20,653 nucleotides of DNA from an uncultured Dorea sp. (GTDB taxonomy: Bacteria; Bacillota; Clostridia; Lachnospirales; Lachnospiraceae): assembly GCA_900550865.1 (NCBI GenBank), contig URTM01000038.1, positions 1 through 20,653 on the forward strand. The letters are read 5' to 3'. The position numbers were made by a program, and so were the translations under genes. The notes under the pieces were generated by a model. The model ran no database searches. It was given only the letters and a program-made list of their open reading frames with translations, and was not told where the DNA came from. Positions within the stretch are counted from its first letter, which is position 1, and each line of letters opens with the position of its first letter. Shown piece by piece: positions 15,774-20,653 of this stretch.

Positions 15774-17144
15774 ATGAAAAAAATAATAAAAACAGGAATA
15801 GTAGTTGGAACAGTGATGATTTCTGTGCAGATTGGAAATCTTGCATATGCAGAAGAGAATCCGGTACAGAATACAGAATATGCTAGTGAAAGTGAAAGCA
15901 TATCAGAGGATACCGAAAATATAACTATAACAGAAAATGAAACTGAGAGTTATACAGGAGAAACTGCAGGAGCAGATGAATATGTAATAAAAAAAACAGG
16001 CTGGAATTTGGAAGGTAACGTATGGTATTATTATAATACAGATGGTACCCGGAAAACAGGGTGGTTAAGATATAATAATAACTGGTATTATCTGGATACA
16101 ACAAATGCAGGGGCCATGCTTACTGATTGTAAAAAATACATAGACGGTGCAGCCTACAGCTTTGATATAAACGGAATTATGCAGACGGGCTGGATCAAGA
16201 GTGCGGAAGGCTGGTATTATGCCAATGAAAATGGAGCAATAGCAAACGGATGGAAACAAATTAGCGGGACATGGTATTATCTGGATGGAAACAACACGAC
16301 ATATCCGGGATTGATGGCAGCGAATCAGAAGTGTACAATAAACGGAGCCCGATATAGTTTCAATGCAAGTGGAGCAATGCAGACGGGTTGGATCAAAAGC
16401 GCAGAAGGCTGGTATTATGCTAATACAAGTGGAGCAATAATAGACGGTTGGCAGAAAATTAATGGAAAATGGTATTATCTGAATCCGGAAAAAGCCGGTG
16501 TTATGAGCACGGGATGGATTAAATTGGGAAATACCTGGTACTGGCTGGATAATAACGGAGCAATGAAAACGGGCTGGAATAAAGGATATTATTTGGGCAG
16601 TGACGGAGCGATGCGGACAGGATGGCAGTTAATTGATAATAAATGGTACTATTTTTATAAAGCGAATGATCCGAACACATCAGAATATAAAGAAGGACTG
16701 ATGGCTACAAATACAGAAATCGATGGCTGGACGATCGGAAACAGTGGCGTTGCTGTTGAAAGCATCCAGAAGAAAATTGAAGAAATAAAAAAATATGTAA
16801 CAACCCCTTACCTTTATGGAGGAGCGACAACGAAAGGATGGGATTGCAGTGGATTTACACAATGGGCATTAAAATATCTGGGAATAACGATTCCGAGATC
16901 TTCATATGATCAGGCAACAGGAGGAATTGCAATCAGTAAAAAGGATAAGGGTTTATGGAAACTTGGTGATATTTTACTGTATGCTGACAAATCAGGAAGT
17001 ATCAGCCATGTTGCACTGTATCTGGGAGATGGAATGTTGATGCATGCACTTAATTCCAAGTATGGAACACTGATACAGGGAGTAGACTATTATGAAACCT
17101 GGGATAAAGGGAATTCCTTAGTTGGAGTAAGAAGATATTTATAA
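15774..17144 (+). CDS. Secreted NlpC/P60 peptidase with choline-binding-type repeats
   Basis: This is a predicted cell-wall hydrolase cutting peptide bonds in peptidoglycan stems. From ATG 15774 there are 456 residues: a signal peptide (about 1-26, cut near NLAYA-EE), an acidic Ser/Thr/Glu linker to about 70, then around ten CW_binding_1-type repeats (GW...WYYL...G.M.TGW) over about 76-320, and a C-terminal NlpC/P60 domain. The catalytic set is intact: Cys358 in GWDCSGF, His412 in SISHVALY, and His424. AAGAAGG (15761-15767) is 6 bases upstream of the chosen ATG, and the protein then begins with a typical MKK signal peptide; ATG 15756 would add six residues. The repeats probably hold it to a wall polymer, by analogy with choline-binding proteins. 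It is followed after 17 bases by an L,D-transpeptidase with related repeats. Confidence 0.94.
   Translation: MKKIIKTGIVVGTVMISVQIGNLAYAEENPVQNTEYASESESISEDTENITITENETESYTGETAGADEYVIKKTGWNLEGNVWYYYNTDGTRKTGWLRYNNNWYYLDTTNAGAMLTDCKKYIDGAAYSFDINGIMQTGWIKSAEGWYYANENGAIANGWKQISGTWYYLDGNNTTYPGLMAANQKCTINGARYSFNASGAMQTGWIKSAEGWYYANTSGAIIDGWQKINGKWYYLNPEKAGVMSTGWIKLGNTWYWLDNNGAMKTGWNKGYYLGSDGAMRTGWQLIDNKWYYFYKANDPNTSEYKEGLMATNTEIDGWTIGNSGVAVESIQKKIEEIKKYVTTPYLYGGATTKGWDCSGFTQWALKYLGITIPRSSYDQATGGIAISKKDKGLWKLGDILLYADKSGSISHVALYLGDGMLMHALNSKYGTLIQGVDYYETWDKGNSLVGVRRYL
16059..16445 (+). repeat. Two super-repeat units (189 and 198 bp) in the NlpC/P60 protein
   Basis: Units start at 16059 and 16248, and the next GW begins at 16446. 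Each joins a long wall-binding repeat (43 or 46 residues) to a 20-residue one. The segments at 16181 and 16379 are nearly the same over about 40 bases (GCAGACGGG.TGGATCAA). The layout matches the four-unit array in the next gene. Confidence 0.75.
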
Positions 17145-17161
17145 GGAAAAGGAGGAATACT

Positions 17162-19003
17162 ATGAAAAAGAGAAGAAAGGTTCTTGTTGCATTAGCACTG
17201 GCTGTAACTATGCTGGCACCGACAGGCATATCGGCAGCAGAATACAGTCAGGTATCCGGACTGCCGAATGTACAGGAACAGGTACAGGAGGCAGACGGGA
17301 TTAAGAATGATCCGAATGAATTACCGATCGTTGATGAAAAAGATCAGGGTAAAGAGACTCCGGATGCACCAAAGGACGATGAAGACAAAGAACCAGTTCA
17401 TACCGGATGGTATCAGGCTGAAAGTGGAGAGTGGTACCTGTATGACGAAGCAGGAAACCTGAAAACAGGATGGTGTCTGCAGGGGAATACATGGTATTAT
17501 CTGGATGGTGAGAATACGGAGCATCCGGGAATGATGGCAGCGGACCAGATCAAAGAAATTAATGGAAAATACTATGGATTTGATGCATCGGGAGCAATGC
17601 AGACCGGCTGGATCCTGAGAGAAGAGGGCTGGTATTATGCACAGGCAGACGGAGCATTTGTAAATGGCTGGAATAATATTGGCGGAGCATGGTATTATCT
17701 GGATGGAAACAATGCAGAACACCCGGAGCTGATGGTTGCAGGGCAGCAGAAAGTCATTGATGGAACTACATATTTCTTTGCGGAAAGCGGAACCATGAAG
17801 AGCGGCTGGCAGCAGTATCCGGAAGGATGGTATTATGCGACACCGGATGGTGCCAAGATCTATGGATGGAGAAATATCGACAGTGAGTGGTATTATCTGG
17901 ATGAAAATAATACAGAATACCCGGGACTGATGGTTAATGATCCTGAGAAAACAATTGATGGAACCACCTATTATTTTAATGCAGACGGTGCGATGATAAG
18001 AGGATGGATACAATATCCGGAAGGCTGGTATTATCAGGACCCGTCAGGAGTAAGAGCAACCGGATGGAGAAGAGTAGACGGAGCATGGTATTATCTGGAT
18101 GGAGATAATGAGGAATATCCAGGCTTACTTGTGACAGATTGTTCCAAAGTAATAAATGGTGTTACTTACTATTTTGATAAAGCCGGAGCAATGCGTGAAG
18201 GCTGGTATGCAGAGAATGGAGCATGGTATTACTACAATGAATCAGGCCAGCCGGCATCAGGCTGGAAAAATGTGAATGGAACATGGTACTATTTAGATCC
18301 GCAGAATAATAATAAAATGGTATCCGGCGGCTGGAAAGTAGTCAATGGAAGCTGGTATTATTTCAATGGAAGCGGAGCAATGGCTAAGAACTGGCTGGCA
18401 GCAGGATCTGACTGGTATTATCTTGGCGAAGATGGTGCTATGAAGACTGGCTGGCAGTTAGTAGGTGGAAGCTGGTATTATATGTATTACCAGAATGATT
18501 CGCATGGCGGAATCTGGGGTATGATGGCAAAGAACAGATATATTGACGGATATTACCTTGGAGCCAGCGGAGCGATGGTTCCGACAGACATGGCTATGAT
18601 GACTGCGAAGGCACAGGCGTATGCAAGTAATACAAGTTATCTGATCCTGGTGAACAGAGCAACCTGCAGAGTTGGAATATTTAATGGCCGCTTAGGATCA
18701 TGGAACATGAGTAAGTTCTGGCAGTGTGCACCGGGAGCTGCAGCGACACCAACCGTTTCGGGAACATTTACGGTTCAGTCAAAAGGATATTATTTTGATT
18801 CCGGTTCAGCGAGATGTTACTGGTATACACAGTTTTATGGAAATTATCTGTTTCACAGTGTACTGTATAATAAGAGTAATGGAAGCCTGATGGATGGAAG
18901 AGTTGGAATTCCTCTGTCACATGGCTGCGTAAGACTGGAAATCCAGAATGCAAAATGGATTTATGACAATATTCCTGCGGGAACAAAAGTTGTTGTATAT
19001 TAG
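17162..19003 (+). CDS. Secreted L,D-transpeptidase (YkuD) with choline-binding-type repeats
   Basis: This enzyme is predicted to form 3-3 peptidoglycan cross-links or attach proteins, using a cysteine nucleophile that is not blocked by most penicillins. The 613 residues comprise a signal peptide (about 1-26, cut near GISAA-EY), an acidic Pro/Glu/Asp linker to about 80, a long array of CW_binding_1-type repeats (about 82-475), and a C-terminal YkuD domain (about 490-613). The catalytic motif is complete, SHGCVR at 586-591 with Cys589 and His587, and an upstream His565 (YLFHSVLYN). The start is secure: AAAAGGAGG (17147-17155) lies 6 bases before ATG. It is 17 bases after the NlpC/P60 gene and closed by a perfect terminator, forming a two-gene operon of one cutting and one joining enzyme. 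Substrate detail is inferred from the family. Confidence 0.95.
   Translation: MKKRRKVLVALALAVTMLAPTGISAAEYSQVSGLPNVQEQVQEADGIKNDPNELPIVDEKDQGKETPDAPKDDEDKEPVHTGWYQAESGEWYLYDEAGNLKTGWCLQGNTWYYLDGENTEHPGMMAADQIKEINGKYYGFDASGAMQTGWILREEGWYYAQADGAFVNGWNNIGGAWYYLDGNNAEHPELMVAGQQKVIDGTTYFFAESGTMKSGWQQYPEGWYYATPDGAKIYGWRNIDSEWYYLDENNTEYPGLMVNDPEKTIDGTTYYFNADGAMIRGWIQYPEGWYYQDPSGVRATGWRRVDGAWYYLDGDNEEYPGLLVTDCSKVINGVTYYFDKAGAMREGWYAENGAWYYYNESGQPASGWKNVNGTWYYLDPQNNNKMVSGGWKVVNGSWYYFNGSGAMAKNWLAAGSDWYYLGEDGAMKTGWQLVGGSWYYMYYQNDSHGGIWGMMAKNRYIDGYYLGASGAMVPTDMAMMTAKAQAYASNTSYLILVNRATCRVGIFNGRLGSWNMSKFWQCAPGAAATPTVSGTFTVQSKGYYFDSGSARCYWYTQFYGNYLFHSVLYNKSNGSLMDGRVGIPLSHGCVRLEIQNAKWIYDNIPAGTKVVVY
17468..18259 (+). 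repeat. Four tandem 198-bp (66-residue) super-repeats in the L,D-transpeptidase
   Basis: The codons for GW at 17468, 17666, 17864, 18062 and 18260 are exactly 198 bp apart. Each unit is a 46-residue long repeat (WYYLDG.N.EYPGLM then IDG..YYF...GAM) followed by a 20-residue short repeat (GWYY). After 18260 the period breaks into plain repeats of about 20 residues. Copies differ widely at the base level, so the array is old. Confidence 0.9.
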
Positions 19004-19013
19004 AAATAAAAAA

Positions 19014-19045
19014 GGCCGCTACACATTTTTGTGTAGCGGTTTTTT
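19014..19045 (+). terminator. Strong intrinsic terminator of the wall-enzyme operon
   Basis: CCGCTACACA (19016-19025) pairs perfectly with TGTGTAGCGG (19030-19039) around a TTTT loop, with two G-U pairs below, followed by TTTTTT (19040-19045). An A-run precedes the stem, so it could work in both directions. Confidence 0.95.
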
Positions 19046-19065
19046 GCAAAAATAAATGTTCTCTT

Positions 19066-19094
19066 TTGTCGTCTGTCTTTTTAGTATATATGAT
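19066..19094 (+). promoter_or_regulatory. Promoter candidate for the transglutaminase gene
   Basis: TTGTCG (19066-19071, 4 of 6) and TATGAT (19089-19094, 5 of 6) are 17 bp apart. A second candidate lies downstream: extended -10 TGCTAAAAT (19122-19130) with TTTAAT at 19102-19107, also at 17 bp. Either would give a leader of about 35-70 bases before ATG 19171. Confidence 0.5.
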
Positions 19095-19170
19095 AATAAT
19101 ATTTAATCAAAGAATCTTTTGTGCTAAAATAAGACATAAGCATTTATATCAGAAAAAGGAGGCGGAAGAA

Positions 19171-20653
19171 ATGAAACAGAAGAGAGTCATAATACCACTG
19201 CTGATAACTGCATGTTTCCTGTTGTTTGGAAAATACGATGTACAGGCAGCAATGACATTGGAAAATCAGTATACGAATCCGTATTATAAAGATGTCATAA
19301 CAGCTCCGGAACATACGAGTGATGTAGAAAATTATAGTTTAAACCAGGGCAATGTGGAATATACAAGTGATCTGAAAAAGATTGCGGAAAATTTCAGAAA
19401 GCAATTGGTTAATCGTGAAAATGAAATTACTATTTACTATCACAGTGACGAAAGAATCACAAATGAATATTTTAACAGCCTGACAAGTCAGCTGTTTGAG
19501 CTGGCAGTTCAGCATACTGGAAAAGGGAATGAAGGAGATTATATCTTATGGCATTGTCAGGGATGGTATGTCAGTGCAGGCTGGTCATCGAATTCCAATG
19601 GCGGATATGATCTGAATATGACTTATATGGTGAGTTATCTGTCGGATGCTGCTCAGGAAAAAAAGGTAGATCAGGCGGAGGCAGAAGTATTTCAGAAATT
19701 AAAACTGAGTGGGAAAACAGATTATCAGAAAATAAAAGCAATTTATGATTATATCTGTGAGAATGTTTCTTATGATTATACGAATCTGGATGATGATACA
19801 TATATTCAAAAGTATACTGCGTATGGAGCACTGATTGATAAAACAGCTGTATGTCAGGGGTATGCATCACTGCTCTATCGTATGGCGCTCGATGCCGGAG
19901 TTGATGCAAGAGTGATTTCAGGAGATGCAGGTGGACCGCATGCATGGAATATTGTCCGGCTGAATGGAAAATACTATAATCTTGACAGTACCTGGGATGC
20001 CGGAGGAGAGAACTATTCCTATTTTCTGAAAAGCATGAAAGCATTTTCAAATCATGAAAGGGATGAGAAATATAGCAGCTCAGAATTTACGGAAGCATAT
20101 CCGATGGCGGAGAGTGATTATCCGGTGAATCATGTTCATAATGTGGTGACAGACGAGGCTGTAGAGCCAACATGTACAACAGAAGGAAAGACAGAAGGAA
20201 GTCATTGTTCCGTATGTAATGAAGTATTGAAACCGCAGGAAATAATCCCGGCACTGGGGCACAATTTCAAAGACGGAATTTGTACAAGATGCGGAGTTGA
20301 AATTAGTGGAAAGTGGTTGAAATCGGGATCAAAATGGTGGTATCAATATGAAGATGGTTCCTATCCGGCAGGCAGATTATGTAAGATTGGAAATACCTGG
20401 TATGGATTTGATGCATCTGGATGGATGCAGACCGGATGGGGGATTTACAATAATACCTGGTATTATTTCTCTGCAAGTGGAGCAATGCAGACGGGCTGGC
20501 TGAATCTTGGGAATACGTGGTATTATCTGAGAGCAGATGGAAGCATGACAACAGGCTGGCTGAATCTTGGGAATACGTGGTATTATCTGAGGGCAGACGG
20601 AAGCATGACAACAGGCTGGCTGAATCTTGGGAATACGTGGTATTATCTGAGGG
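19171..20653 (+). CDS. Secreted transglutaminase-like protein with wall-binding repeats, 3'-truncated by the window edge
   Basis: The frame is open from ATG 19171 to the window end (494 codons). AAAGGAGG (19155-19162) lies 8 bases upstream. The N-terminus is a signal peptide (KQKR, hydrophobic core, possible cut at VQA-A near 26); ITAC-15 also resembles a lipobox. Residues about 180-290 form a transglutaminase-like core with the triad Cys228 (AVCQGYA), His257 (GGPHAW) and Asp272 (NLDSTWD). In bacteria such domains may act as cysteine proteases or cross-linkers. Next comes a small Cys/His module: PTCTTEG, then CSVC (346-349), GH (364) and CTRC (371-374), which could bind zinc. From about 378 on there are CW_binding_1-type repeats, the last ones almost identical. 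It follows the two other wall-binding enzymes but has its own promoter. Confidence 0.92.
   Translation, partial: MKQKRVIIPLLITACFLLFGKYDVQAAMTLENQYTNPYYKDVITAPEHTSDVENYSLNQGNVEYTSDLKKIAENFRKQLVNRENEITIYYHSDERITNEYFNSLTSQLFELAVQHTGKGNEGDYILWHCQGWYVSAGWSSNSNGGYDLNMTYMVSYLSDAAQEKKVDQAEAEVFQKLKLSGKTDYQKIKAIYDYICENVSYDYTNLDDDTYIQKYTAYGALIDKTAVCQGYASLLYRMALDAGVDARVISGDAGGPHAWNIVRLNGKYYNLDSTWDAGGENYSYFLKSMKAFSNHERDEKYSSSEFTEAYPMAESDYPVNHVHNVVTDEAVEPTCTTEGKTEGSHCSVCNEVLKPQEIIPALGHNFKDGICTRCGVEISGKWLKSGSKWWYQYEDGSYPAGRLCKIGNTWYGFDASGWMQTGWGIYNNTWYYFSASGAMQTGWLNLGNTWYYLRADGSMTTGWLNLGNTWYYLRADGSMTTGWLNLGNTWYYLR
20494..20653 (+). repeat. 60-bp tandem repeat encoding near-identical 20-residue wall-binding units
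   Basis: The unit begins with GGCTGGCTGAATCTTGGGAA at 20494, 20554 and 20614. The copies are nearly the same: bases 20521-20580 and 20581-20640 differ at only two positions. The array continues beyond the window. Confidence 0.95.

Noticed and set aside
15233..15901. 222-residue open frame on the - strand
   Set aside because: It overlaps the end of the phosphoglycerol transferase, its terminator and the next promoter and start; the Phe/Ile-rich product is typical of antisense to A-rich genes.
17321..18013. 230-residue open frame on the - strand
   Set aside because: It is an antisense image of the wall-binding repeats; the periodic IIQIIP-like text only mirrors the sense repeats.
20494..20653. 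CRISPR-like regular repeats
   Set aside because: The 60-bp units are directly adjacent, in frame and encode wall-binding repeats; there are no unique spacers.

Overview
The window reads as a chromosomal segment of a low-to-mid GC Gram-positive Clostridia member, most likely family Lachnospiraceae (gut anaerobe). This rests on the gene order uvrB-uvrA-mreB/mbl-recD2-comF followed by a cdaA-cdaR (ybbR) block, on strong AGGAGG-type ribosome binding sites, and on secreted proteins built from many choline-binding-type (CW_binding_1) repeats. All supported genes lie on the + strand. There are no RNA genes, insertion sequences, CRISPR arrays or prophage genes.

Bases 1-8861 are housekeeping genes. 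They hold a 5'-truncated uvrB and complete uvrA (nucleotide excision repair), an MreB/Mbl-type actin homologue behind its own extended -10 promoter, a RecD2-type helicase, and a ComF-type phosphoribosyltransferase overlapping the helicase end by 8 bases.

Bases 8846-13146 look like one transcription unit. A good promoter (TGGACA, 17 bp, TATACT) sits inside the end of comF. It is followed by two uncharacterised membrane proteins (131 and 410 aa), the membrane diadenylate cyclase CdaA, its regulator CdaR, and an HPr-family phosphocarrier. A G-U-rich hairpin then possibly ends the unit. The usual Firmicutes partner glmM is absent.

Bases 13249-20653 are a cell-envelope region: a GtrA-family membrane protein, an LtaS/MdoB-like phosphoglycerol transferase with a C-terminal GBS Bsp-like domain, then three secreted proteins that place different catalytic domains on the same kind of wall-binding repeat. 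These are NlpC/P60 (peptidase), YkuD (L,D-transpeptidase) and a transglutaminase-like domain; the last gene runs off the right edge. The NlpC/P60 and YkuD genes form a two-gene operon with its own promoter and a strong terminator. The phosphoglycerol transferase and the transglutaminase gene each have their own promoter candidate.

The most interesting material is in this last region: an exact 198-bp super-repeat, a fresh 60-bp tandem repeat, and a set of enzymes that could build, decorate and remodel the wall around one binding ligand. I do not see a clearly new defence or mobile system. The best candidates for undescribed biology are the two membrane proteins next to cdaA and the transferase-GBS Bsp-like fusion.
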